Shown here piece after piece: positions 6,517 to 14,665 of a DNA stretch of 23,231 nucleotides; positions within the stretch are counted from its first letter, which is position 1, and each line of letters starts with the position of its first letter. The stretch covers positions 1-23,231 of the forward strand of contig CAKQRB010000009.1 in assembly GCA_934271195.1 (NCBI GenBank), given 5' to 3'. The stretch is from an uncultured Alphaproteobacteria bacterium (GTDB lineage Bacteria > Pseudomonadota > Alphaproteobacteria > RF32 > CAG-239). The notes below the pieces were generated by a model. It did no database searches, was not told the DNA's origin, and worked only from the letters and a program-made list of their open reading frames with translations. The position numbers and the translations under genes were made by a program.

Positions 6517-7230
6517 TTCCGCCGCGGTTTTTAGCAGGCGGTCAACAAAAGGCGGAAGCGTTTCGCCGGCTTTACCGTAAATATGGTGGTCAAAGTAAAA
6601 ATTGTTAGAGGTTTTCTCCAGATTGAACTCATAAGTTTCGGCGCCGTGAAGTTTGGCAATTTGTACAAAGGCCGCAGCCGGAAACACAATGCCAGAAGTG
6701 CCGATTGAAACAAACAAATCGCATCCGGTCAGGAGATGGTCAACTTTGTCCATGTATAGAAGATTTTCTCCAAAAAACACGATATTGGGTTTCATCATTC
6801 CCTGAACACTGCAATGCGGGCAGATTGTCTGTGTGTCTACGTCGCCCCAGCTTTCTGTAACTTGTCCGCAATTCAGGCATACTGCCTGATTGATTTGTCC
6901 GTGAATATGATATATGTTTTTGCTGCCGGCTTTTTCGTGCAGAGTATCAACGTTTTGGGTTATAATACTGACCGACGTCGGATATTTCTGCTGAAGTTTG
7001 GTAAGTGCCAGATGGGCGGGATTGGGTTTGGCTTTTTGCAGTTCTGCTTTCAGCTCATTGTAAAAATCATGCACATAGGCCGGATTGCGGGCAAAAGCCT
7101 CAACCGTGGCAACATCTTCCACCGGATGATTGTTCCATAGGCCATTGGCGGCGCGAAAAGTTGCGAGTCCGGATTCCGCCGAAATGCCGGCACCGGTTAA
7201 AACCACTATATTTTTACATATTTTGCCCAT
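6514..7230 (-). CDS. cobB: NAD-dependent protein deacylase, sirtuin (CobB-like)
   Basis: A 238-residue sirtuin that removes acyl groups from lysine using NAD. Visible motifs are GAGISAESG (13-21), TFRAANGLW, TQNVDTLHEKAG (91-102), the catalytic His in HG (110-111), and a zinc site of Cys 118/121 and 137/140. The arrangement is that of class III (CobB/SIRT5-like) enzymes. In that class, Tyr and Arg four residues apart (Y92 and R95 in E. coli CobB) recognise succinyl- or malonyl-lysine. Here the Tyr is present (Y57) but the Arg position is Leu (L60), so acidic-acyl specificity may be reduced. The ATG is preceded by AAGGAG. The gene is divergent from the hydrolase gene at 7374. Confidence 0.94.
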   Translation of the reverse strand: MGKICKNIVVLTGAGISAESGLATFRAANGLWNNHPVEDVATVEAFARNPAYVHDFYNELKAELQKAKPNPAHLALTKLQQKYPTSVSIITQNVDTLHEKAGSKNIYHIHGQINQAVCLNCGQVTESWGDVDTQTICPHCSVQGMMKPNIVFFGENLLYMDKVDHLLTGCDLFVSIGTSGIVFPAAAFVQIAKLHGAETYEFNLEKTSNNFYFDHHIYGKAGETLPPFVDRLLKTAAE

Positions 7231-7373
7231 GATGTTTCTCCTTATGTTTTATTTATAGTTCCAATTTGTAAAGAAAAAGTAAGCTTTGAAATATTCGTTA
7301 TAGAAATGTTATTTGCTTTTGGGGAGAAATTTGTTTTTAATATCTGCCTGGAAATAATTATTTGAGGAAAAAA

Positions 7374-8309
7374 ATGTTTTGGAAAAAGTGGTTTGAACCG
7401 AAGGCTTTTCATGAAGGGTATTTGCCGGAAAAAGACGGGCATCGCGTGTTTTTTCGGGAGTTCGGAAATAAAAAAGGCAAGCCGGTTTTGATCTTTCACG
7501 GCGGGCCGGGCGGATTTTGCAAGCCAAGACATGCAAAATGGTTTAATTTGCGCAAATACAAGGTCATTATGTTTGATCAGCGCGGTTGCGGCGTGAGCCA
7601 GCCGGAAGGACAGTGGAACAAAAACACCACTGCCGATCTGATTGATGACGCCAAGAGGATCCTTGATGTTTGCGGTATTAAGGAAAAGGTGATTGTCCGC
7701 GGTGGGTCAGGGGGGTCAACGCTGGCGTTGAAATTTGCCGAAACTTATCCTGAAAAAGTCGAGGCTTTGTTATTGTCACAAATCTTTTTGGCCAATAACG
7801 ATAACAAAGAGTGGGAAGAAGAGGGGAGCCGGAATTTTTATCCTGACATTTGGGAGCAGATAGAAGAACAGGTTCCAGACAATGATTTGCTGCTCAGCTA
7901 TTATGCCGGACTGATTAATTCCGGAGAACAGGAAAAACAGGAAAAAGCGCTGACTTATTACGGCGCTTATGAGCGGATACTCGGCAGTCTGAATCCTCGT
8001 ATCGTGCTGAAAGAGGCTGATGAAAAAGATGTGGCCTCGGCACGGATTTATATGAATTATGCCAATAAGCGCTTTTATCTTAAAGATGACGAACTGATGA
8101 AGAATATTAAGAAAATTTCATGGATCCCGACGCTTATCGTGCATAACAGGCTTGATTTTGTCTGCCCGCTGAAGGGGGCTTATCGCCTGCATAAAGCCAT
8201 GAAAAATTCCAAGCTGGTCATCGTGCCGGAAAAGGGGCATGTCGGAATGCTTTTGCACCAGACGATCCGTAATGAGATGAAAGAGTTTTTGAAAAATATA
8301 CCGTCATAA
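7374..8309 (+). CDS. Alpha/beta hydrolase, proline iminopeptidase-like (S33)
   Basis: This is 311 residues from the ATG at 7374. A TTG 12 bases upstream is in frame, but GAGG sits at the right distance from the ATG and inside the longer version. Features of the prolyl aminopeptidase family are visible: oxyanion motif HGGPGG (42-47), DQRGCGVS (68-75), nucleophile elbow GGSGGS with Ser112, acid Asp261 in NRLDFVCP and base His289 in KGHVGM. A Glu in AYERILGS (200) fits the substrate N-terminus contact. The elbow normally reads GGSWGS, so Trp is Gly here, and the usual GR before the acidic Asp is NR. It probably cleaves N-terminal residues from small peptides in the cytoplasm; the exact substrate preference is uncertain. 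Confidence 0.87.
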   Translation: MFWKKWFEPKAFHEGYLPEKDGHRVFFREFGNKKGKPVLIFHGGPGGFCKPRHAKWFNLRKYKVIMFDQRGCGVSQPEGQWNKNTTADLIDDAKRILDVCGIKEKVIVRGGSGGSTLALKFAETYPEKVEALLLSQIFLANNDNKEWEEEGSRNFYPDIWEQIEEQVPDNDLLLSYYAGLINSGEQEKQEKALTYYGAYERILGSLNPRIVLKEADEKDVASARIYMNYANKRFYLKDDELMKNIKKISWIPTLIVHNRLDFVCPLKGAYRLHKAMKNSKLVIVPEKGHVGMLLHQTIRNEMKEFLKNIPS

Positions 8310-8338
8310 TTTTATGGAATTTTACAGACAGGTATGAT

Positions 8339-8368
8339 ACACTCCTTTTACGATTGCGAAAGGAGTGT
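8339..8368 (+). promoter_or_regulatory. Perfect hairpin enclosing the tldD ribosome binding site
   Basis: ACACTCCTTT (8339-8348) is an exact reverse complement of AAAGGAGTGT (8359-8368), giving a 10-bp stem with a 10-nt loop. The right arm is the AAGGAG ribosome binding site of tldD, whose ATG is at 8372. In RNA this would hide the site. In DNA it could also be a symmetric operator. A TATGAT at 8333-8338 could be a -10 element that would start transcripts inside the left arm and avoid the hairpin, but it has no good -35. Confidence 0.6.
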
Positions 8369-8371
8369 TTT

Positions 8372-9757
8372 ATGCTTGATAAGAAACTGGTTGCGGATAT
8401 ATTGGATGAGGCGTTGTCTACAGGAGGTGATTTTGCCGAAGTTTTTGCCGAAGACAGCAAGACCAGAAATCTGGCTTTGGGGGACGGAAAGGTTGAGAGT
8501 GCGGGGACGAATCTTCTGCGTGGCGTTGGTATCAGGGTTTTTAAGGGAATGTTTCAGGCCTATGCTTATACCAATCTGCCGGACAGGGAAAGTTTGTTGA
8601 AAACGGCGCGAAAAGCTGCGGCAGCCATTACCGGAAAAGCAGAAAAGAAGGTTATTAATCTGGTGGATTTGGCGTTTGAAGACAAGCATAAAATCAGAAA
8701 TTCTCCTTTTGAGTTTGACCGTGTTCAAGAAGCTGACATTTATTGCAAGGTTTCGGAAAAGATGTTTGCGGCCAGCCCGCTGATTTCCAGAACAGATGTC
8801 AGCGGCGGGTATAAAAAACGTCGAATTCTGGTAGCAAATTCGGACGGTGTCTGGGCTGAAGACGAGCAAAACCGGATGCGGATTGTAATGAGCGCCATAG
8901 CCGTCAGGGATAATCTGAACGAGCAGGCGAGCGAGAGCAATATCGGCGGCTTGTTCGGGGCGGAAATCTTTGATTTATATAATCTGGAAGAAATTGCCGA
9001 GAATGTGGTGCGCCGTGCCGTGAATAAGCTTGATGCTCAGGTCTGTCCGACCGGAATGATGCCTGTGGTTATCGGCAATGAATTCGGCGGTGTGATTTTT
9101 CACGAGGCCTGCGGACATAGTCTGGAAGCGACGTCGGTTGCGCCCGGAATTTCAGAATTTTCAGGAAAACTTGGGCAGAAAATTGCGTCTGATCTGGTAA
9201 CGGCGGTTGATGACGCGACAATTCCGAATGCCTGGGGGTCAATTAACATTGACGATGAGGGAACGCCGACACAGCGTAAAGTGCTTATCGAAAACGGCGT
9301 TTTGAAAAATTATATGGTGGACAAGTTTGGCGGCCGGCGGATGAAAATGCCGTCCAACGGCGCGTCGCGGCGGGAAAATTATAAATTTATTCCGACGTCG
9401 CGTATGAGCAATACGTTTATTTTGAACGGAAAATCGACTGAAGAAGAGATTATTGCCGCAACGCCGTACGGCCTCTATGCCCAAAAGATGAGCGGCGGGT
9501 CGGTTCATCCGACAACCGGAGAGTTTAATTTTTCAATCGACGAGGCATATCTGATTGAAAATGGAAAGATTACCACGCAGGTAAAAGGGGCTAAGCTTAT
9601 CGGGCATGGGGCGGATATTTTGCCGAATATTGATATGGTAGGCAATAATATGGCTTATGCCTGCGGAATGTGCGGCTCAATTTCCGGCAGTATTCCGACA
9701 ACAGTCGGACAGCCGGCGATCAGAGTAAAAGAATTAACGGTCGGAGGGCAGAAATAA
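8372..9757 (+). CDS. tldD: Metalloprotease TldD
   Basis: A 461-residue protein from the ATG at 8372, which follows AAAGGAG; an in-frame TTG 18 bases upstream is disfavoured. TldD is the catalytic half of the TldD/TldE heterodimeric zinc protease, which degrades unfolded or unstructured peptides. In E. coli the pair matures microcin B17 and degrades the CcdA antitoxin. The zinc-binding HEACGH (HExxxH) is at 244-249, within the conserved segment FHEACGHSLEATSV. Length is close to the 481 residues of E. coli TldD. The stop codon overlaps the start of tldE by one base (TAATG), so the two are co-translated. The ribosome binding site is embedded in a hairpin. No RiPP precursor or toxin-antitoxin gene is visible nearby, so a general housekeeping role is likely. 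Confidence 0.96.
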   Translation: MLDKKLVADILDEALSTGGDFAEVFAEDSKTRNLALGDGKVESAGTNLLRGVGIRVFKGMFQAYAYTNLPDRESLLKTARKAAAAITGKAEKKVINLVDLAFEDKHKIRNSPFEFDRVQEADIYCKVSEKMFAASPLISRTDVSGGYKKRRILVANSDGVWAEDEQNRMRIVMSAIAVRDNLNEQASESNIGGLFGAEIFDLYNLEEIAENVVRRAVNKLDAQVCPTGMMPVVIGNEFGGVIFHEACGHSLEATSVAPGISEFSGKLGQKIASDLVTAVDDATIPNAWGSINIDDEGTPTQRKVLIENGVLKNYMVDKFGGRRMKMPSNGASRRENYKFIPTSRMSNTFILNGKSTEEEIIAATPYGLYAQKMSGGSVHPTTGEFNFSIDEAYLIENGKITTQVKGAKLIGHGADILPNIDMVGNNMAYACGMCGSISGSIPTTVGQPAIRVKELTVGGQK

Positions 9758-11088
9758 TGGATGTGCGAAAGTTTGTCGATATGGTTTATGCCAAGGCGCA
9801 GAAATCCGGCGCGGACGAGTTTCAGATTGAATATGGTTATGCCAACAGGCAAAGGCTGGAGCTTTTTGAAGGAAAAATAGAGAAACAATCGGCGACGGAA
9901 GATCAAAGCTTGTCTTTAGCAGTTAAAAAAGACGGAAAAGTCGGCTATTGCAACAGCGGAAATTTTGATGAGGCGGCAATTTCGGAGATTGTTAAATCAG
10001 CAATGGAAAACGCACAGCTTATTGGCGAAGGAGAGGAAAACTTTTTTTATGACGGTAAGGGCGCGTATGCCGAGGCGGAATCGTATCGTCCTCTGCCCAG
10101 CCAGTTGTCGGCTTTGAATCCGGTTGCTTTTATGCAGGAGATTGAGAAAAAGGCTTATGCTGCCGACAAAAGGATTACGCAGGTTCAAAAGGTGATATTT
10201 TCTCAAGGTGAAACCCGCCGGATTATGTGCAATTCTCTTGGACTTGATCTCAGTCGGGAAGATGAAAGCGCCGGCTGTTCGGTTATGGTAACGGCAGAAG
10301 ACAGCAATTGTAGGGAATGGGGTTTTAAAGGTGTGGCCTTTGACAAAGAGGAGGATTTTGATGCAGGTTTTATTGCAGAAAAAGCAGCGGAAGATGCGCT
10401 CAGTCGCCTGAACGGCATAAAGCCGGAAAGCGGTATGACAAAAGTCGTTTTTGAAAATAAATATTTTTCCGATATTTTAGCTTTTCTGGAAAATATTGCT
10501 TCAGCGTTAAATGTTCAGAAGCAGAAATCGCAATTTGCCGGAAAAATCGGACAACTCGTGGCTGCACCGGTTGTAACGATTACGGATGATCCGCTGTTGA
10601 AAGGCGGGTATGCGACAACTCCGTTTGACGGGGAAGGTGTGCCGACACGCAAAAAAGATATTATTGCCGGAGGTGTTTTACAGACTTATCTGCATAGCCT
10701 GAAAACAGCGCACAAAGACGGGGTGGATCCGACCGGAAACGGTGCCGGACGCAATGGTGCCGTCGAGGCGATGAATTTGTATCTGCAGCCAGGAAACATA
10801 TCTAAACAGAAGCTGTTGGAGTGTGTTAAAGACGGTGTTTATATTGACCGTCTGAACGGGATTCATGCCGGTTTTCACATGGTGTCGGGCGATTTTTCGT
10901 TCGGTGCCGGAGGGTATCTGATTGAAGACGGAAAAATTACCCGCCCGCTGGTGCAGTTTACCATTGCCGGAAATTATTATCAGCTGTTGAAAGACATTAG
11001 AATGATTGCCGATGATTTGGAGTTTAAAACTTCCGGTTTCGGTTCTCCGACGGTTTGGGTCGACGGTCTGACCATCGGCGGAAAGTAG
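9757..11088 (+). CDS. pmbA: TldE/PmbA, partner subunit of the TldD protease
   Basis: A 443-residue protein, close to the 450 of E. coli PmbA/TldE. It has the same two-domain layout as TldD but lacks HExxxH, as expected for the non-catalytic partner that shapes the proteolytic chamber. The C-terminal part shows the conserved GxGG-type region (SFGAGGYLIEDGKITRP) and ends in GLTIGGK, paralleling the LTVGGQK end of TldD. The start overlaps the tldD stop by one base and has GGAGGG upstream. An upstream in-frame start inside tldD (9670) would add 29 residues, but the tldD reading frame and the ribosome binding site argue against it. I see no convincing terminator after the gene. Confidence 0.95.
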   Translation: MDVRKFVDMVYAKAQKSGADEFQIEYGYANRQRLELFEGKIEKQSATEDQSLSLAVKKDGKVGYCNSGNFDEAAISEIVKSAMENAQLIGEGEENFFYDGKGAYAEAESYRPLPSQLSALNPVAFMQEIEKKAYAADKRITQVQKVIFSQGETRRIMCNSLGLDLSREDESAGCSVMVTAEDSNCREWGFKGVAFDKEEDFDAGFIAEKAAEDALSRLNGIKPESGMTKVVFENKYFSDILAFLENIASALNVQKQKSQFAGKIGQLVAAPVVTITDDPLLKGGYATTPFDGEGVPTRKKDIIAGGVLQTYLHSLKTAHKDGVDPTGNGAGRNGAVEAMNLYLQPGNISKQKLLECVKDGVYIDRLNGIHAGFHMVSGDFSFGAGGYLIEDGKITRPLVQFTIAGNYYQLLKDIRMIADDLEFKTSGFGSPTVWVDGLTIGGK

Positions 11089-11094
11089 CTAAAG

Positions 11095-11255
11095 ACTCAG
11101 ATGCAGAATGGGATGGGTTTTTCTCATTTGCGTTAACCGGCAGGACATATTTCAAAATAAACGGGCGGTAGAAAGCAATTTCTTCCGGTTTTAAGAAATG
11201 GTGCGCGCGCGAACGGATTTCTCCCAGATGTCCAGCCGGAAGCCGTTAGCGGTCT
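11095..11255 (-). pseudogene. Possible gene remnant between tldE and the Nudix gene
   Basis: The 170-base gap has no complete gene. Read leftward, one frame is open from a stop near 11250 into the end of tldE. It translates to a protein-like stretch including GHLGEIRSRAHHFL and KPEEIAFYRPFILKYVLPVN, with no start codon or ribosome binding site. Composition is more GC-rich than an ordinary spacer (a GCGCGCGCG run lies near 11202). I do not recognise the family, and chance remains possible. Confidence 0.25.
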
Positions 11256-11259
11256 GATG

Positions 11260-11901
11260 TCAGGCAAAGGGTTTCCCTTCAAAGTAATTTTCTATGGTTT
11301 TGAGTGCTTTTTGATAATATTTAATGTCGTGGGCAACAAAGTCGTTTATATTTACCGAACCGGTATGCGGCTTCAGTTCTCCATTGTCGTCAGCTTTTAA
11401 GCCGCCGATAAAAATCTGGGAGACTTTTTTGTTAAACAGATTTTGCATATCTTTCAGCTCGGCTTCGAAAATGCCGTCAACCTGTTCTTTTTTCACACTC
11501 AGGTCTGTCAGCTCCTTATCTGTTTCATAAAGATATGTCGGATTAAATTCATAATTTTTATAATTGCGCCGCGTGGTGATGTGGCGGGCAGTAAAGAGTT
11601 TATTGATTTTTTGTTCGGGGATTTTCAGCCCCAGCTCTTCTTCGGCTTTGCGAATGCCGGCTTTGGGCTCTTCGCCTGCTTTCAGATGACCGGCGGCGGA
11701 AACGTCAAGCTTTTGCGGGCTGTTGTATTTGTTTTTGCTGCGTAGCTGAATCCAGACTTTGCGGTCGTGATTGGCGCCACGTTTGACAATCCAGCAATGA
11801 AAAGACTTATGCCAGAGGCCTTCTTGATGAGCCTGAATAATCGAAGCCGTACCGAGCGGGTTCATATTTTCATCGTAAATATCAATCAGGTCTTCCGTCA
11901 T
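11260..11901 (-). CDS. Nudix hydrolase, isopentenyl-diphosphate-isomerase-like subgroup
   Basis: This is 213 residues from the ATG at 11901, which has AAGGAGG upstream; an in-frame start 45 bases earlier lies inside the preceding gene. The N-terminal IDIYDENMNPLG and GLWHKSFHCWIV stretches match the COG1443-type Nudix proteins often annotated as IPP-isomerase-like. The Nudix box lies at 71-92 (GHLKAGEEPKAG, then IRKAEEELGL). It departs from the consensus G-x5-E-x7-REUxEExGU: the spacer is one residue short, and the RE glutamate is Lys (R84-K85), while the EE pair is kept. It probably hydrolyses a nucleoside-diphosphate-linked or related substrate, but activity may be altered. It lies 16 bases downstream of the TPR-methyltransferase gene and is probably its operon partner. 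Confidence 0.85.
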   Translation of the reverse strand: MTEDLIDIYDENMNPLGTASIIQAHQEGLWHKSFHCWIVKRGANHDRKVWIQLRSKNKYNSPQKLDVSAAGHLKAGEEPKAGIRKAEEELGLKIPEQKINKLFTARHITTRRNYKNYEFNPTYLYETDKELTDLSVKKEQVDGIFEAELKDMQNLFNKKVSQIFIGGLKADDNGELKPHTGSVNINDFVAHDIKYYQKALKTIENYFEGKPFA

Positions 11902-11917
11902 AGCCAGCCTCCTTGTC

Positions 11918-13672
11918 TTATTGTGCGGTGAATATGACGCCTTCAACCGCTTGTCCGTCTTCCGTGCGGAGCGTTAAAGGTGTCTGCTTTATGTCAGTGT
12001 ATCCGTATTTGGTTAAAATGTTGTTAATATACAACGAATTGTGTTTGTACCTTCCGGTTTCGGCAAGTTGGTAATCCGGTGTGTCGGAAGAGGTTTCAAC
12101 GGAAAAAATCAGGCGGTGCGGCGAGCAAAGTCTGATAATGTCATCAAGGCTGCCAAAGTAGCAAAAGACATCGGCGGCGGTAATCAGAGCCGTGTCCGCC
12201 GGCAGTTCTGTTTGCAGATAATCGATGATGTCCCGAGAAACGAGGCTGGCGTAGACACCTTTAGTTTGAGCACGTTTTAACATTTCGGGCGAGAGGTCAA
12301 CGCCTATTATTTGATTTTGAAGCGATTTAAAAGCTTTTCCAACAAGCCCCGAACCACACCCCAAATCCACAATGGTACCTTTAACATCTCCCGCAAGGTT
12401 TCTAAAGTTTCGCGGAAGCTGGTAACCAACATTTTGGAGAACCAATTCGTAAGTATCAGCGAAACGGTCAAAAAACTTTTGAGTAAAAATTTTGTCAGAC
12501 GCAATGTTTTCTCCTTTAAAAACGGCGTTAATATGTGTGGCGTAAATGTTTTGCGGATTTTGTTCCGCCCAGTTAGCCGCAATTTTTTGCGCTTCTTCAA
12601 TCTTGCCGGAGCGATGAAGTAAAATAAGGGTTTCTGTAATATTTAGCGCTATTTCTTCCAGAGCAGGATTATATTTGAAGGCATTGAACATAAGACCGAG
12701 AGCCTCGGTATAATCACCCATGTCTTTGAGAATTAAGCCGAGGTTGTTGCAGGCTTCGGCGGATTGCGGATTTATCAGAACCGCCTGGCGAAAGGTTTCC
12801 AGCGCTTCCGGCAAGCGGTTTTGCTTTTGGAGCAGGGTGGCATAGTTCAGGTTGGCGTCAAAATTGTTTTTGTTCAATTCTATTGCTCGAAGATAAAGCC
12901 TTTCAGCTTTTTCGTCATTTTGTGCGGAAAGAAAGTTTGCACGGTTAATGAGGGCAGAAAGATTGTCAGGGTCGATCTGCAGGACTTGCAGCAAAAAAGG
13001 CTGGGCTTGTTCCTGATTGCCATTTTGCAGGCAGATTTCGGCAAGCAGCAGATTGATGTCGGCGTTGTCGGGAGCAAGTTCCAAGGCTCTTCGGGCATAG
13101 GTCTTTGCGCCGATAACGTCTTGTTTTTGCCGGCAAAGATTGGCAAGATGATAAAAAGCCAAAGGTTCATCGGGGTGTTGTGCGCTCAATTGTTTTAGTG
13201 TTATTGTAGCTTTTTCTGCAGTGTCAAGCAGAGCCAGACGTACCTTGGCCTCGTAATATTGCGGGTCTTTATCCAGAGCCTGTTCATAACAGCGCCGCGC
13301 CTGTTCGGGGTGATTTTGGTCGCGATACAGGTTTGCAAGTTGGACATATGTTTCTTTAACATCAGGCGCGAGGGCAATGACTTTTTGAAATGCTTCCGCG
13401 GCCTCATAAGGCTTGTGCCAGTTAGCCAGAGAAACGCCGAGGTTAAAATAGTAAGACGCTTTTTCCTGCGGAGCGTGGCGAATGGCCTGATAAAAAAAGT
13501 TAACAGCCTCCTGATCTATGCCACGGCTTTGGGCAATCAGCCCCAATAGGTTTAAGACATCCGGCTGATTGGGAGCCGTTTCTAATATTTGGCGGTAGAT
13601 CTGTTCCGCTGCGGCAAGGTCTCCGGCATCATGCAGGTTCAAGGCGCGCTGAAAAAGCAAATCATATGACAT
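11918..13672 (-). CDS. TPR-repeat protein fused to a SAM-dependent methyltransferase
   Basis: A 584-residue protein. Residues about 5-385 are about ten tetratricopeptide repeats, with the regular alternation seen in units such as AAEAFQKVIALAPD and CYEQALDKDP. From about 400 a class I methyltransferase domain follows: SAM-binding motif I VDLGCGSGLVG (435-445), the acidic end of strand beta-2 in GVDLSPEML (457-465), and ADVFCYFGSL (500-509) at motif IV. This architecture corresponds to COG4976, common in Alphaproteobacteria, with unknown substrates; the TPR part probably recruits a protein partner. No signal peptide is present, so it should act in the cytoplasm. AAAGGAG precedes the ATG. The Nudix gene follows at 16 bases. 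It is divergent from rpsD across about 250 bases. Confidence 0.9.
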   Translation of the reverse strand: MSYDLLFQRALNLHDAGDLAAAEQIYRQILETAPNQPDVLNLLGLIAQSRGIDQEAVNFFYQAIRHAPQEKASYYFNLGVSLANWHKPYEAAEAFQKVIALAPDVKETYVQLANLYRDQNHPEQARRCYEQALDKDPQYYEAKVRLALLDTAEKATITLKQLSAQHPDEPLAFYHLANLCRQKQDVIGAKTYARRALELAPDNADINLLLAEICLQNGNQEQAQPFLLQVLQIDPDNLSALINRANFLSAQNDEKAERLYLRAIELNKNNFDANLNYATLLQKQNRLPEALETFRQAVLINPQSAEACNNLGLILKDMGDYTEALGLMFNAFKYNPALEEIALNITETLILLHRSGKIEEAQKIAANWAEQNPQNIYATHINAVFKGENIASDKIFTQKFFDRFADTYELVLQNVGYQLPRNFRNLAGDVKGTIVDLGCGSGLVGKAFKSLQNQIIGVDLSPEMLKRAQTKGVYASLVSRDIIDYLQTELPADTALITAADVFCYFGSLDDIIRLCSPHRLIFSVETSSDTPDYQLAETGRYKHNSLYINNILTKYGYTDIKQTPLTLRTEDGQAVEGVIFTAQ

Positions 13673-13745
13673 TCGGTAAAACTCCTTTGTTTGCTTAATA
13701 TTAGGTTATCCGTGTGAAAAATCCAGAGATTTTTGAAGATTTTTC

Positions 13746-13774
13746 TTGAAATTTGTATTTGTTTGTTGTAACTT
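13746..13774 (+). promoter_or_regulatory. Probable rpsD promoter
   Basis: TTGAAA (13746-13751) and TAACTT (13769-13774) are 17 bases apart, giving a leader of about 140 nt before the rpsD start at 13922. Ribosomal protein genes often carry autoregulatory leaders. Part of this leader (about 13795-13870) is GC-rich and could fold, but I cannot identify a known S4-binding structure in it. Confidence 0.5.
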
Positions 13775-13921
13775 ATGCTCACTTCCGAGAAGGCGGGTTG
13801 CAATATACCCCGTTTTGCGGGTGCGGGAATCAGGCGCAGAACAAAATGCGGATTGGTTTTCGGACAGCGTAAGACTATCGGGACAATAATGTAAGCTTAA
13901 GTTAAAAAAAGGAAAAATTTT

Positions 13922-14536
13922 ATGAAAAGTATTGTTTCTGCAAAGAAAAAAGTTGAACGCAGATATATGAGCAACCTCTGGGGCAACCCGAACAGTTCTT
14001 TTGCCAAAAGAGAATACGCTCCGGGTCAGCATGGTCAGAGAAGAAAAAAACAAACTGACTATGGTGAACAGCTCTATGCAAAACAAAGATTGAAGACTTA
14101 TTACGGCAATGTTTCTGAAAAACAGTTCCACAAATATTATGTTGAAGCTGTCCGCAGAACCGGTGACGCCGCTGAAAATCTGGTCGGTATTTTGGAATCC
14201 CGTCTGGACAATCTGGTTTGGAAAGCAAAATTTGTTCCGACAGTCTTTGCTGCCCGTCAGTTTGTTAACCACGGACATGTTTTGGTTAATGGCAAGAAGG
14301 TTAACATTCCTTCTTATATGGTTAAAGCCGGTGATGTGATTGAAGTTCGCGAAAAGTCTAAACAATTGCCGGTTGTTTTGGCGGCTGTTGAATCTACTAA
14401 CCGAGATTTCCCAGGATATTTGGAAGTTGACAGCAAAAAACTGACTGCCAAATATTCTTTTGTTCCGAAATTTGACGACATTCCTTATGCTTGTCAGCAG
14501 GAACCGAATCTGGTTATCGAGTTCTACTCAAGATAG
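13922..14536 (+). CDS. rpsD: 30S ribosomal protein S4
   Basis: A 204-residue ribosomal protein S4, a primary 16S rRNA-binding protein that nucleates assembly of the small-subunit body. REYAPGQHGQRRKK (30-43), the central FVPTVFAARQFVNHGHVLVN region of the S4 RNA-binding domain and the C-terminal NLVIEFYSR are all recognisable. The N-terminus has no Cys cluster, so it is the zinc-free type. The N-terminal ERRYMSNLWGNP pattern is alphaproteobacterial. It stands alone, not in an alpha operon with rpsM, rpsK and rpoA, as is usual in Alphaproteobacteria. It has a probable promoter upstream and a strong terminator 20 bases after the stop. Confidence 0.98.
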   Translation: MKSIVSAKKKVERRYMSNLWGNPNSSFAKREYAPGQHGQRRKKQTDYGEQLYAKQRLKTYYGNVSEKQFHKYYVEAVRRTGDAAENLVGILESRLDNLVWKAKFVPTVFAARQFVNHGHVLVNGKKVNIPSYMVKAGDVIEVREKSKQLPVVLAAVESTNRDFPGYLEVDSKKLTAKYSFVPKFDDIPYACQQEPNLVIEFYSR

Positions 14537-14555
14537 TCGGTTTTATAGAGAAATC

Positions 14556-14592
14556 AAAAACCTCAGGAGTTATGCAAGCCCTGAGGTTTTTT
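14556..14592 (+). terminator. rpsD terminator
   Basis: AAAACCTCAGG pairs with CCTGAGGTTTT around a 12-nt loop and ends in six T residues. It lies 20 bases after the rpsD stop. Confidence 0.92.
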
Positions 14593-14665
14593 GCTTTAAA
14601 TGTCAGAAAAATCAGTTATTATACTTAACAATTATTTTAGAGGATAACTTTAGAAGGTCACTGAT

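Noticed and set aside
9670..9756. Earlier start of tldE inside tldD
   Set aside because: It would overlap the conserved end of TldD by 29 codons. The TAATG junction with GGAGGG upstream is the standard arrangement.
8372..11088. TldD/TldE as part of a RiPP biosynthesis cluster
   Set aside because: No precursor peptide, modification enzyme or dedicated exporter is adjacent. A housekeeping copy is more likely.
13706..14365. A 219-codon leftward ORF across rpsD and its upstream region
   Set aside because: It is antisense to an unmistakable S4 gene, has no ribosome binding site and gives low-complexity Phe/Ser-rich translation.
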